Shown here: piece by piece, positions 52,598 through 64,000 of the stretch
Position numbering within the stretch: position 1 is the stretch's first letter
Layout: each line of letters starts with the position of its first letter
Assembly: GCF_029227915.1 (NCBI RefSeq)
Contig: NC_079879.1
Span: 31,254,501-31,318,500 of the forward strand
Length of the DNA: 64,000 nt
DNA from: Hydractinia symbiolongicarpus
Lineage: Eukaryota; Cnidaria; Hydrozoa; Anthoathecata; Hydractiniidae
Direction: 5' to 3'
Made by a program: the position numbers and the translations under genes
The notes under the pieces: generated by a model
Seen by the model: only the letters and a program-made list of their open reading frames with translations
What the model was told of the DNA's origin: nothing
Databases searched by the model: none

Positions 52598-55500
52598 CTT
52601 GTAGTTTTCAAAAATGTTTTCCTTTTTGATGAGACGCTGAATAAAAGAAGTTTAATCGCCGGCAAACGAAAACCTGCGATTTCCAGTAAATCCCAGACTC
52701 GGCCCGTATAGTCAAAAGTATACAAAGAAAGTACCCAGGGTGTAAACTCATTTCCAGAACGATTTTTCAAATTATTATTTCACCACTAAAGCCCATGAGA
52801 CTTGTATTTTAAAATGTTTTCATTTTTGATGAGACGCTGAATAAAAGAAGTTTAATTGCCGGCAAACGAAAACCCGCCATTTCCCGTAAACCCCGGACTC
52901 GGCCCGTATACTCAAAAGTGTACAAAGAAAGTACCCAGGGAGTAAACTCATTTCCGGAACGATTTTTTAAATTATTTTTTCACCACTAAAACGCATGAGA
53001 CTTGTAGTTTTCAAAAATGTTTTCATTTTTGATGAGACGCTGAATGAAAGAAGTTTAATCGCCGGCAAACGAAAACCTGCGATTTCCAGTATATCCCGGA
53101 CTCGGCTCGTATAGTCAAAAGTATACAAAGAAAGTAACCAGGGTGTAAACTCATTTCCCGAACGATTTTTTAAATTATTATTTCACCACTAAAGCCCATG
53201 AGACTTGTAGTTTTCAAAAATGTTTTCATTTTTGATGAGACACTGAATAAAAGAGTTTTAATCGCCGTCAAACGAAAACACGCCATTTCCCGTAAATCCC
53301 AGGCTTGGCCCGTATAGTCAAAAGTATACAAAGAAAGTACCCAGGGAGTAAACTCATTTCCCGAACGATTTTTTTTATTATTTTTTCACCACTAAAACGC
53401 ATGAGACTTTCAAAAATGTTTTCATTTTTGATGAGACGCTGAATAAAAGAAGTTTAATCGCCGGCAAACGAAAACCCGCCATTTCCCGTAAACCCCGGAC
53501 TCGGCCCGTATAATCAAAAGTATACAAAGAAAGTACCCAGGGAGTAAACTCATTTTCCGAACGATTTTTTAAATTATTTTTTCACCACTAAAACGCATGA
53601 GACTTGTAGTTTTCAAAAATATTTTCATTTTTGATTAGACGCTGAATAAAAGAAGTTTAATCGCCGGCAAACGAAAACCTGCGATTTCCCGTAAATCCCG
53701 GACTCGGCCCGTTAAGCAAAAGTTTACAAAGAAAGTACCCAGGGTGTAAACTCATTTCCCGAACGATTTTTTTTAAATTATTATTTCACCACTAAAGCCC
53801 ATGAGACTTGTAGTTTTTAAAAATGTTTTCATTTTTGATGAGACGCTGAATAAAAGAAGTTTAATCGCCGGCAAACGAAAACCCGCGACTTCCAGTAAAT
53901 CCTGGACTCGGCCCGTTTAGTCAAAAGTATACAAAGAAAGTACCCAGGGAGTAAACTCATTTCCCGAACGATTTTTTAAATTAATTTTCACCACTAAAAC
54001 GCATGAGACTTGTAGTTTTCAGAATTGTTTTCATTTTTGATGAGACGCTTAATGAAAGTGGTTTAATCGCCGGCAAACGAAAACCTGCGATTTCCAGTAA
54101 ATCCCGAACTCGGCCCGTATAGTCAAAAGTATACAAAGAAAGTACCCAGGGTGTAAACACTTTTCCAGAACGATTTTTTAAATTATTATTGCACCACTAA
54201 AGCCCATGAGACTTGTATTTTAAAAATGTTTTCATTTTTGATGAGACGCTGAATAAAAGAAGTTTAATCACCGGCAAACGAAAACCCGCCATTTCCCGTA
54301 AACCCCGGACTCGGCCCGTAAACTCGAAAGTATACAAAGAAAGTACCCAGGGAGTAAACTCATTTCCGGAACGATTTTTTAAATTATTTTTTCACCACTA
54401 AAATGCATAAGACTTGTAGTTTTCAAAAATGTTTTCATTTTTGATGAGACACTGAATAAAAGAAGTTTAATCGCCGGCAAACGAAAACCCGCCATTTGCC
54501 GTAAATCCCGGGCTTGGCCCGTATAGCCAAAAGTATACAAAGAAAGTAACCAGGGAGTAAACTCATTTCCCGAACGATTTTTTATATTATTTTTTCATCA
54601 CTAAAACGCATGAGACATGTAGTTTTCAAAAATGTTTTTATTTTTGATGAGACGCTGAATAAAAGAAGTTTAATCGCCGGCAAACGAAAACCCGCCATTT
54701 CCCGTAAACCCCGGACTCGGCCCGTATAATCAAAAGTATACAAAGAAAGTACCCAGGGAGTAAACTCATTTCCCGAACGATTTTTTAAATTATTTTTTCA
54801 CCACTAAAACGCATGAGACTTGTAGTTTTCAAAAATGTTTTCATTTTTGATGAGACGCTGAATAAAAGAAGTTTAATCGCCGGAAACGAAAACCTGCGAT
54901 TTCGCGTAAATCCCGGCCTCGGCCCGTATAGTCAAAAGTGTACAAAGAAAGTACCCAGGAAGTAAACTCATTTCCCGAACGATTTTTTAAATTAATTTTC
55001 ACCACTAAAACGCATGAGACTTGTAGTTTTCAGAAATGTTTTCATTTTTGATGAGACGCTTAATGAAAGTGGTTTAATCCCCGGCAAACAAAATCCCGCA
55101 ATTTCCCGTAAATCCCGGGCTTGGCCTGTATAGTCGAATGTATACAAAAATAGTACCCAGGGAGTAAACTCATTTCCCGAACGATTTTTTAAATTTTTTT
55201 TTCACCACTAAAACGCATGAGACTTGTAGTTTTCAAAAATGTTTTCATTTTTGATGAGACGCTTAATGAAAGAGGTTTAATCGCCGGCAACGAAAACCCG
55301 CCATTTCCCGTAAATCTCAGGATTGGCCCGTATAGTCAAATGTATACAAAGAAAGTACCCTGTGTGTAAACTCATTTCCAGAACAATTTTTTAAATTATT
55401 TTTTCATCACTAAAACGCATGAGACATGTAGTTTTCAAAAATGTTTTTATTTTTGATGAGACGCTGAATAAAAGAACTTTAATCGCCGGCAAACGAAAAC

Positions 55501-57046
55501 CCGCCATTTCCCGTAAACCCCGGACTCGGCCCGTATAATCAAAAGTTTACAAAGAAAGTACCCAGGGTGTAAACTCATTTCCCAAACGATTTTTTTTAAA
55601 TTATTATTTCACCACTAAAGCCCATGAGACTTGTAGTTTTTAAAAATGTTTTCATTTTTGATGAGACGCTGAATAAAAGAAGTTTAATCGCCGGCAAACG
55701 AAAACCCGCGACTTCCAGTAAATCCTGGACTCGGCCCGTTTAGTCAAAAGTATACAAAGAAAGTACCCATGGAGTAAACTCATTTCCCGAACGATTTTTT
55801 AAATTAATTTTCACCACTAAAACGCATGAGACTTGTAGTTTTCAGAATTGTTTTCATTTTTGATGAGACGCTTAATGAAAGTGGTTTAATCGCCGGCAAA
55901 CGAAAACCTGCGATTTCCAGTAAATCCCGAACTCGGCCCGTATAGTCAAAAGTATACAAAGAAAGTACCCAGGGTGTAAACACTTTTCCAGAACGATTTT
56001 TTAAATTATTATTGCACCACTAAAGCCCATGAGACTTGTATTTTAAAAATGTTTTCATTTTTGATGAGACGCTGAATAAAAGAAGTTTAATCACCGGCAA
56101 ACGAAAACCCGCCATTTCCCGTAAACCCCGGACTCGGCCCGTAAACTCAAAAGTATACAAAGAAAGTACCCAGGGAGTAAACTCATTTCCGGAACGATTT
56201 TTTAAATTATTTTTTCACCACTAAAATGCATAAGACTTGTAGTTTTCAAAAATGTTTTCATTTTTGATGAGACACTGAATAAAAGAAGTTTAATCGCCGG
56301 CAAACGAAAACCCGCCATTTGCCGTAAATCCCGGGCTTGGCCCGTATAGTCAAAAGTATAAAAAGAAAGTACCCAGGGAGTAAACTCATTTCCCGAACGA
56401 TTTTTTAAATTATGTTTTCACCACTAAAACGCATAAGACTTGTAGTTTTTAAAAATGTTTTCATTTTTGATAAGACGCTGAATAAAAGAAGTTTAATCGC
56501 CGGCAAACGAAAGCCCGCGATTTCCCGTAAATCCCGGCTTGGCCCTTATAGTCAAAAGTATACAAAGAAAGTACCCAGGGAGTAAACTCATTTCCCGAAC
56601 GATTTTTTAAATTTTCTTTTCACCACTAAAACGCATGAGACTTGTAGTTTTCAAAAATGTTTTCATTTTTGATGAGACACTGAATAAAAGAAGTTTAATC
56701 GCCGGCAAACGAAAACCCGCCATTTCCCGTAAATCCCGGGCTTGGCCCGTATAGTCAAAAGTATACAAAGAAAGTACCCAGGGAGTAAACTCATTTCCCG
56801 AACGATTTTTTATATTATTTTGTCATCACTAAAACGCATGAGACATGTAGTTTTCAAAAATGTTTTTATTTTTGATGAGACGCTGAATAAAAGAAGTTTA
56901 ATCGCCGGCAAACGAAAACTCGCCATTTCCCGTAAACCCCGGACTCGGCCCGTATAATCAAAAGTATACAAAGAAAGTACCCAGGGAGTAAACTCATTTC
57001 CCGAACGATTTTTTAAATTATTTTTTCACCACTAAAACGCATGAGA
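52598..57046 (+). repeat. 4449-bp HOR (P+Q), copy 1
   Basis: P is 52598-54211 and Q is 54212-57046 (2835 bases, about 14 monomers). Q opens with the TTGTATTTTAAAAATG plus ATCACCGGC monomer, which also recurs inside Q at about 56035. Q includes the divergent GTCGAATGTATAC monomers near 55140 and a CCGGAAACG one-base deletion near 54882. Private differences from the next copy are AAGAGTTTTA near 53252 and CCCAGGCTTGG near 53300. Confidence 0.9.
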
Positions 57047-60000
57047 CTTGTAGTTTTCAAAAATGTTTTCCTTTTTGATGAGACGCTGAATAAAAGAAGT
57101 TTAATCGCCGGCAAACGAAAACCTGCGATTTCCAGTAAATCCCAGACTCGGCCCGTATAGTCAAAAGTATACAAAGAAAGTACCCAGGGTGTAAACTCAT
57201 TTCCAGAACGATTTTTCAAATTATTATTTCACCACTAAAGCCCATGAGACTTGTATTTTAAAATGTTTTCATTTTTGATGAGACGCTGAATAAAAGAAGT
57301 TTAATTGCCGGCAAACGAAAACCCGCCATTTCCCGTAAACCCCGGACTCGGCCCGTATACTCAAAAGTGTACAAAGAAAGTACCCAGGGAGTAAACTCAT
57401 TTCCGGAACGATTTTTTAAATTATTTTTTCACCACTAAAACGCATGAGACTTGTAGTTTTCAAAAATGTTTTCATTTTTGATGAGACGCTGAATGAAAGA
57501 AGTTTAATCGCCGGCAAACGAAAACCTGCGATTTCCAGTATATCCCGGACTCGGCTCGTATAGTCAAAAGTATACAAAGAAAGTAACCAGGGTGTAAACT
57601 CATTTCCCGAACGATTTTTTAAATTATTATTTCACCACTAAAGCCCATGAGACTTGTAGTTTTCAAAAATGTTTTCATTTTTGATGAGACACTGAATAAA
57701 AGAAGTTTAATCGCCGTCAAACGAAAACACGCCATTTCCCGTAAATCCCGGGCTTGGCCCGTATAGTCAAAAGTATACAAAGAAAGTACCCAGGGAGTAA
57801 ACTCATTTCCCGAACGATTTTTTTTATTATTTTTTCACCACTAAAACGCATGAGACTTTCAAAAATGTTTTCATTTTTGATGAGACGCTGAATAAAAGAA
57901 GTTTAATCGCCGGCAAACGAAAACCCGCCATTTCCCGTAAACCCCGGACTCGGCCCGTATAATCAAAAGTATACAAAGAAAGTACCCAGGGAGTAAACTC
58001 ATTTTCCGAACGATTTTTTAAATTATTTTTTCACCACTAAAACGCATGAGACTTGTAGTTTTCAAAAATATTTTCATTTTTGATTAGACGCTGAATAAAA
58101 GAAGTTTAATCGCCGGCAAACGAAAACCTGCGATTTCCCGTAAATCCCGGACTCGGCCCGTTAAGCAAAAGTTTACAAAGAAAGTACCCAGGGTGTAAAC
58201 TCATTTCCCGAACGATTTTTTTTAAATTATTATTTCACCACTAAAGCCCATGAGACTTGTAGTTTTTAAAAATGTTTTCATTTTTGATGAGACGCTGAAT
58301 AAAAGAAGTTTAATCGCCGGCAAACGAAAACCCGCGACTTCCAGTAAATCCTGGACTCGGCCCGTTTAGTCAAAAGTATACAAAGAAAGTACCCAGGGAG
58401 TAAACTCATTTCCCGAACGATTTTTTAAATTAATTTTCACCACTAAAACGCATGAGACTTGTAGTTTTCAGAATTGTTTTCATTTTTGATGAGACGCTTA
58501 ATGAAAGTGGTTTAATCGCCGGCAAACGAAAACCTGCGATTTCCAGTAAATCCCGAACTCGGCCCGTATAGTCAAAAGTATACAAAGAAAGTACCCAGGG
58601 TGTAAACACTTTTCCAGAACGATTTTTTAAATTATTATTGCACCACTAAAGCCCATGAGACTTGTATTTTAAAAATGTTTTCATTTTTGATGAGACGCTG
58701 AATAAAAGAAGTTTAATCACCGGCAAACGAAAACCCGCCATTTCCCGTAAACCCCGGACTCGGCCCGTAAACTCGAAAGTATACAAAGAAAGTACCCAGG
58801 GAGTAAACTCATTTCCGGAACGATTTTTTAAATTATTTTTTCACCACTAAAATGCATAAGACTTGTAGTTTTCAAAAATGTTTTCATTTTTGATGAGACA
58901 CTGAATAAAAGAAGTTTAATCGCCGGCAAACGAAAACCCGCCATTTGCCGTAAATCCCGGGCTTGGCCCGTATAGCCAAAAGTATACAAAGAAAGTAACC
59001 AGGGAGTAAACTCATTTCCCGAACGATTTTTTATATTATTTTTTCATCACTAAAACGCATGAGACATGTAGTTTTCAAAAATGTTTTTATTTTTGATGAG
59101 ACGCTGAATAAAAGAAGTTTAATCGCCGGCAAACGAAAACCCGCCATTTCCCGTAAACCCCGGACTCGGCCCGTATAATCAAAAGTATACAAAGAAAGTA
59201 CCCAGGGAGTAAACTCATTTCCCGAACGATTTTTTAAATTATTTTTTCACCACTAAAACGCATGAGACTTGTAGTTTTCAAAAATGTTTTCATTTTTGAT
59301 GAGACGCTGAATAAAAGAAGTTTAATCGCCGGAAACGAAAACCTGCGATTTCGCGTAAATCCCGGCCTCGGCCCGTATAGTCAAAAGTGTACAAAGAAAG
59401 TACCCAGGAAGTAAACTCATTTCCCGAACGATTTTTTAAATTAATTTTCACCACTAAAACGCATGAGACTTGTAGTTTTCAGAAATGTTTTCATTTTTGA
59501 TGAGACGCTTAATGAAAGTGGTTTAATCCCCGGCAAACAAAATCCCGCAATTTCCCGTAAATCCCGGGCTTGGCCTGTATAGTCGAATGTATACAAAAAT
59601 AGTACCCAGGGAGTAAACTCATTTCCCGAACGATTTTTTAAATTTTTTTTTCACCACTAAAACGCATGAGACTTGTAGTTTTCAAAAATGTTTTCATTTT
59701 TGATGAGACGCTTAATGAAAGAGGTTTAATCGCCGGCAACGAAAACCCGCCATTTCCCGTAAATCTCAGGATTGGCCCGTATAGTCAAATGTATACAAAG
59801 AAAGTACCCTGTGTGTAAACTCATTTCCAGAACAATTTTTTAAATTATTTTTTCATCACTAAAACGCATGAGACATGTAGTTTTCAAAAATGTTTTTATT
59901 TTTGATGAGACGCTGAATAAAAGAACTTTAATCGCCGGCAAACGAAAACCCGCCATTTCCCGTAAACCCCGGACTCGGCCCGTATAATCAAAAGTTTACA

Positions 60001-61495
60001 AAGAAAGTACCCAGGGTGTAAACTCATTTCCCAAACGATTTTTTTTAAATTATTATTTCACCACTAAAGCCCATGAGACTTGTAGTTTTTAAAAATGTTT
60101 TCATTTTTGATGAGACGCTGAATAAAAGAAGTTTAATCGCCGGCAAACGAAAACCCGCGACTTCCAGTAAATCCTGGACTCGGCCCGTTTAGTCAAAAGT
60201 ATACAAAGAAAGTACCCATGGAGTAAACTCATTTCCCGAACGATTTTTTAAATTAATTTTCACCACTAAAACGCATGAGACTTGTAGTTTTCAGAATTGT
60301 TTTCATTTTTGATGAGACGCTTAATGAAAGTGGTTTAATCGCCGGCAAACGAAAACCTGCGATTTCCAGTAAATCCCGAACTCGGCCCGTATAGTCAAAA
60401 GTATACAAAGAAAGTACCCAGGGTGTAAACACTTTTCCAGAACGATTTTTTAAATTATTATTGCACCACTAAAGCCCATGAGACTTGTATTTTAAAAATG
60501 TTTTCATTTTTGATGAGACGCTGAATAAAAGAAGTTTAATCACCGGCAAACGAAAACCCGCCATTTCCCGTAAACCCCGGACTCGGCCCGTAAACTCAAA
60601 AGTATACAAAGAAAGTACCCAGGGAGTAAACTCATTTCCGGAACGATTTTTTAAATTATTTTTTCACCACTAAAATGCATAAGACTTGTAGTTTTCAAAA
60701 ATGTTTTCATTTTTGATGAGACACTGAATAAAAGAAGTTTAATCGCCGGCAAACGAAAACCCGCCATTTGCCGTAAATCCCGGGCTTGGCCCGTATAGTC
60801 AAAAGTATAAAAAGAAAGTACCCAGGGAGTAAACTCATTTCCCGAACGATTTTTTAAATTATGTTTTCACCACTAAAACGCATAAGACTTGTAGTTTTTA
60901 AAAATGTTTTCATTTTTGATAAGACGCTGAATAAAAGAAGTTTAATCGCCGGCAAACGAAAGCCCGCGATTTCCCGTAAATCCCGGCTTGGCCCTTATAG
61001 TCAAAAGTATACAAAGAAAGTACCCAGGGAGTAAACTCATTTCCCGAACGATTTTTTAAATTTTCTTTTCACCACTAAAACGCATGAGACTTGTAGTTTT
61101 CAAAAATGTTTTCATTTTTGATGAGACACTGAATAAAAGAAGTTTAATCGCCGGCAAACGAAAACCCGCCATTTCCCGTAAATCCCGGGCTTGGCCCGTA
61201 TAGTCAAAAGTATACAAAGAAAGTACCCAGGGAGTAAACTCATTTCCCGAACGATTTTTTATATTATTTTGTCATCACTAAAACGCATGAGACATGTAGT
61301 TTTCAAAAATGTTTTTATTTTTGATGAGACGCTGAATAAAAGAAGTTTAATCGCCGGCAAACGAAAACTCGCCATTTCCCGTAAACCCCGGACTCGGCCC
61401 GTATAATCAAAAGTATACAAAGAAAGTACCCAGGGAGTAAACTCATTTCCCGAACGATTTTTTAAATTATTTTTTCACCACTAAAACGCATGAGA
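57047..61495 (+). repeat. 4449-bp HOR (P+Q), copy 2
   Basis: Matches copy 1 at a constant offset of 4449 over its full length, with only a few substitutions noticed. The internal divergent monomers, the 7-base deletion (near 57853) and the TCACCGGC monomers (58717 and 60540) are in the same places. 4449 is 22 monomers minus 17 bases. Confidence 0.92.
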
Positions 61496-64000
61496 CTTGT
61501 AGTTTTCAAAAATGTTTTCCTTTTTGATGAGACGCTGAATAAAAGAAGTTTAATCGCCGGCAAACGAAAACCTGCGATTTCCAGTAAATCCCAGACTCGG
61601 CCCGTATAGTCAAAAGTATACAAAGAAAGTACCCAGGGTGTAAACTCATTTCCAGAACGATTTTTCAAATTATTATTTCACCACTAAAGCCCATGAGACT
61701 TGTATTTTAAAATGTTTTCATTTTTGATGAGACGCTGAATAAAAGAAGTTTAATTGCCGGCAAACGAAAACCCGCCATTTCCCGTAAACCCCGGACTCGG
61801 CCCGTATACTCAAAAGTGTACAAAGAAAGTACCCAGGGAGTAAACTCATTTCCGGAACGATTTTTTAAATTATTTTTTCACCACTAAAACGCATGAGACT
61901 TGTAGTTTTCAAAAATGTTTTCATTTTTGATGAGACGCTGAATGAAAGAAGTTTAATCGCCGGCAAACGAAAACCTGCGATTTCCAGTATATCCCGGACT
62001 CGGCTCGTATAGTCAAAAGTATACAAAGAAAGTAACCAGGGTGTAAACTCATTTCCCGAACGATTTTTTAAATTATTATTTCACCACTAAAGCCCATGAG
62101 ACTTGTAGTTTTCAAAAATGTTTTCATTTTTGATGAGACACTGAATAAAAGAAGTTTAATCGCCGTCAAACGAAAACACGCCATTTCCCGTAAATCCCGG
62201 GCTTGGCCCGTATAGTCACAAGTATACAAAGAAAGTACCCAGGGAGTAAACTCATTTCCCGAACGATTTTTTTTATTATTTTTTCACCACTAAAACGCAT
62301 GAGACTTTCAAAAATGTTTTCATTTTTGATGAGACGCTGAATAAAAGAAGTTTAATCGCCGGCAAACGAAAACCCGCCATTTCCCGTAAACCCCGGACTC
62401 GGCCCGTATAATCAAAAGTATACAAAGAAAGTACCCAGGGAGTAAACTCATTTTCCGAACGATTTTTTAAATTATTTTTTCACCACTAAAACGCATGAGA
62501 CTTGTAGTTTTCAAAAATATTTTCATTTTTGATTAGACGCTGAATAAAAGAAGTTTAATCGCCGGCAAACGAAAACCTGCGATTTCCCGTAAATCCCGGA
62601 CTCGGCCCGTTAAGCAAAAGTTTACAAAGAAAGTACCCAGGGTGTAAACTCATTTCCCGAACGATTTTTTTTAAATTATTATTTCACCACTAAAGCCCAT
62701 GAGACTTGTAGTTTTTAAAAATGTTTTCATTTTTGATGAGACGCTGAATAAAAGAAGTTTAATCGCCGGCAAACGAAAACCCGCGACTTCCAGTAAATCC
62801 TGGACTCGGCCCGTTTAGTCAAAAGTATACAAAGAAAGTACCCAGGGAGTAAACTCATTTCCCGAACGATTTTTTAAATTAATTTTCACCACTAAAACGC
62901 ATGAGACTTGTAGTTTTCAGAATTGTTTTCATTTTTGATGAGACGCTTAATGAAAGTGGTTTAATCGCCGGCAAACGAAAACCTGCGATTTCCAGTAAAT
63001 CCCGAACTCGGCCCGTATAGTCAAAAGTATACAAAGAAAGTACCCAGGGTGTAAACACTTTTCCAGAACGATTTTTTAAATTATTATTGCACCACTAAAG
63101 CCCATGAGACTTGTATTTTAAAAATGTTTTCATTTTTGATGAGACGCTGAATAAAAGAAGTTTAATCACCGGCAAACGAAAACCCGCCATTTCCCGTAAA
63201 CCCCGGACTCGGCCCGTAAACTCGAAAGTATACAAAGAAAGTACCCAGGGAGTAAACTCATTTCCGGAACGATTTTTTAAATTATTTTTTCACCACTAAA
63301 ATGCATAAGACTTGTAGTTTTCAAAAATGTTTTCATTTTTGATGAGACACTGAATAAAAGAAGTTTAATCGCCGGCAAACGAAAACCCGCCATTTGCCGT
63401 AAATCCCGGGCTTGGCCCGTATAGCCAAAAGTATACAAAGAAAGTAACCAGGGAGTAAACTCATTTCCCGAACGATTTTTTATATTATTTTTTCATCACT
63501 AAAACGCATGAGACATGTAGTTTTCAAAAATGTTTTTATTTTTGATGAGACGCTGAATAAAAGAAGTTTAATCGCCGGCAAACGAAAACCCGCCATTTCC
63601 CGTAAACCCCGGACTCGGCCCGTATAATCAAAAGTATACAAAGAAAGTACCCAGGGAGTAAACTCATTTCCCGAACGATTTTTTAAATTATTTTTTCACC
63701 ACTAAAACGCATGAGACTTGTAGTTTTCAAAAATGTTTTCATTTTTGATGAGACGCTGAATAAAAGAAGTTTAATCGCCGGAAACGAAAACCTGCGATTT
63801 CGCGTAAATCCCGGCCTCGGCCCGTATAGTCAAAAGTGTACAAAGAAAGTACCCAGGAAGTAAACTCATTTCCCGAACGATTTTTTAAATTAATTTTCAC
63901 CACTAAAACGCATGAGACTTGTAGTTTTCAGAAATGTTTTCATTTTTGATGAGACGCTTAATGAAAGTGGTTTAATCCCCGGCAAACAAAATCCCGCAAT
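61496..64000 (+). repeat. 4449-bp HOR (P+Q), copy 3, cut by the window edge
   Basis: The first 2505 bases of a third copy: all of P (61496-63109) and 891 bases of Q. It matches copy 2 at an offset of 4449. One private change seen is TAGTCACAAG near 62215 for TAGTCAAAAG. The array evidently continues to the right. Confidence 0.9.

Larger units (their letters stand above)
1..64000. repeat. 203-bp tandem satellite array filling the window
   Basis: The same unit recurs about every 203 bases from the first base to the last, roughly 315 times. A monomer can be phased to start at GACTTGTAG and end at AACGCATGA. By hand count the consensus has 78 G+C in 203 bases and 12 CpG, which is not CpG-depleted. 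It has a GC-rich core (monomer positions about 61-115, containing GCCGGC, CCCGCC, CCCCGG and CGGCCCG) and A/T-rich flanks (CAAAAATG-TTTT-CATTTTTG near positions 15-33, and a T/A-rich stretch near 168-186). Main variant classes differ at GGGAGTAAAC or GGGTGTAAAC, TTTCCCGAACG or TTTCCAGAACG, ATTATTTTTTCACC or ATTAGATTTTCACC, and AACGCATGAG or AGCCCATGAG. No stretch over 300 bases lacks the repeat. Family and organism are not recognised; the tandem organisation itself is certain. Confidence 0.98.
19335..64000 (+). repeat. Satellite block in A orientation to the window end
   Basis: About 220 monomers in one orientation, continuing past the right edge. It contains the right arm of the inverted duplication and then a series of nested tandem duplications (4263, 2592, 1614 and 4449 bp). 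No non-satellite insertion was found. Indels within monomers are mostly 1-10 bases; the larger ones are the about 25-base deletion at 20771 and the 47-base deletion at 45058. Confidence 0.95.

Noticed and set aside
234-63299. Around a hundred open frames of 61-106 codons that look like a repeated protein family on both strands
   Set aside because: They are translations of the same 203-bp unit in shifting frames. Both strands of the same bases are open in places, start codons fall at arbitrary points, no frame survives past about 320 bases, and differences between copies do not favour silent positions. No gene is supported.
1-64000. CRISPR array
   Set aside because: There are no short repeats separated by unique spacers; the whole unit repeats, and no cas genes are present.
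1-64000. CENP-B box in the monomer
   Set aside because: I looked on both strands for TTCG, four bases, A, two bases, CGGG. The closest segments (GTTCGGGAAATGAG and TTTCGTTTGCCGGCG) lack the required spacing and bases.
1-64000. Polyadenylation signal and TATA-like motifs (GAATAAAAG, GTATAATC) in each monomer
   Set aside because: Short A/T motifs are expected in this AT-rich unit, and nothing else indicates a transcription unit.
1-64000. Transposon or retrotransposon insertion, tRNA-like internal promoter
   Set aside because: No target-site duplication, terminal repeat, coding region or A/B-box pair was found; the satellite is continuous throughout.

Overview
The whole window is one uninterrupted satellite DNA array. 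A monomer of about 203 bp (about 38% GC by my count of the consensus) is repeated head-to-tail roughly 315 times, with no unique sequence, no recognisable gene, no RNA gene and no transposon. This points to a eukaryotic heterochromatic block (centromeric, pericentromeric, subtelomeric or B/sex-chromosome-like). I do not recognise the satellite family and cannot name the organism. The many 60-106 codon open frames on both strands are frame shadows of the monomer (203 is not divisible by 3) and are not annotated as genes.

Layout. I call the orientation at the left end 'A'. Bases 1-3680 are A, 3681-19334 are inverted (B), and 19335-64000 are A again. The B block (3681-19326) is the mirror image of 20445-34467, giving a giant near-identical inverted duplication with arms of about 14-15.6 kb around a spacer of about 1.1 kb. 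Paired coordinates sum to 39771 near the centre and to 38148 further out, because the left arm holds an extra eight-monomer block at 10467-12089. Bases 1-3680 are a third, direct copy of 28306-31173, carrying a private 812-bp duplication.

The right half is built from nested tandem duplications (higher-order repeats, HORs): 4263 bp twice (30125-38653), 2592 bp twice (42467-47651) with an out-of-register junction, and a very homogeneous end array of P (1614 bp) and Q (2835 bp) blocks in the order P-P-Q-P-Q-P-Q' (50984-64000), where P+Q makes a 4449-bp HOR. Between these lie less ordered monomers (38654-42466 and 47652-50983).

Within a monomer there is a GC-rich core of about 55 bp flanked by A/T tracts, a 9-bp-arm hairpin with a TTTT loop, a GTATAC pair in some variants, and on the B strand four G-tracts. 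Both orientation switches break within one or two bases of the 3' side of that hairpin loop, the most interesting signal here. It suggests foldback or template switching, either in the genome or as a sequencing/assembly artefact. Coordinates of repeat boundaries were read by eye and may be off by a few bases where copies are identical across the junction.
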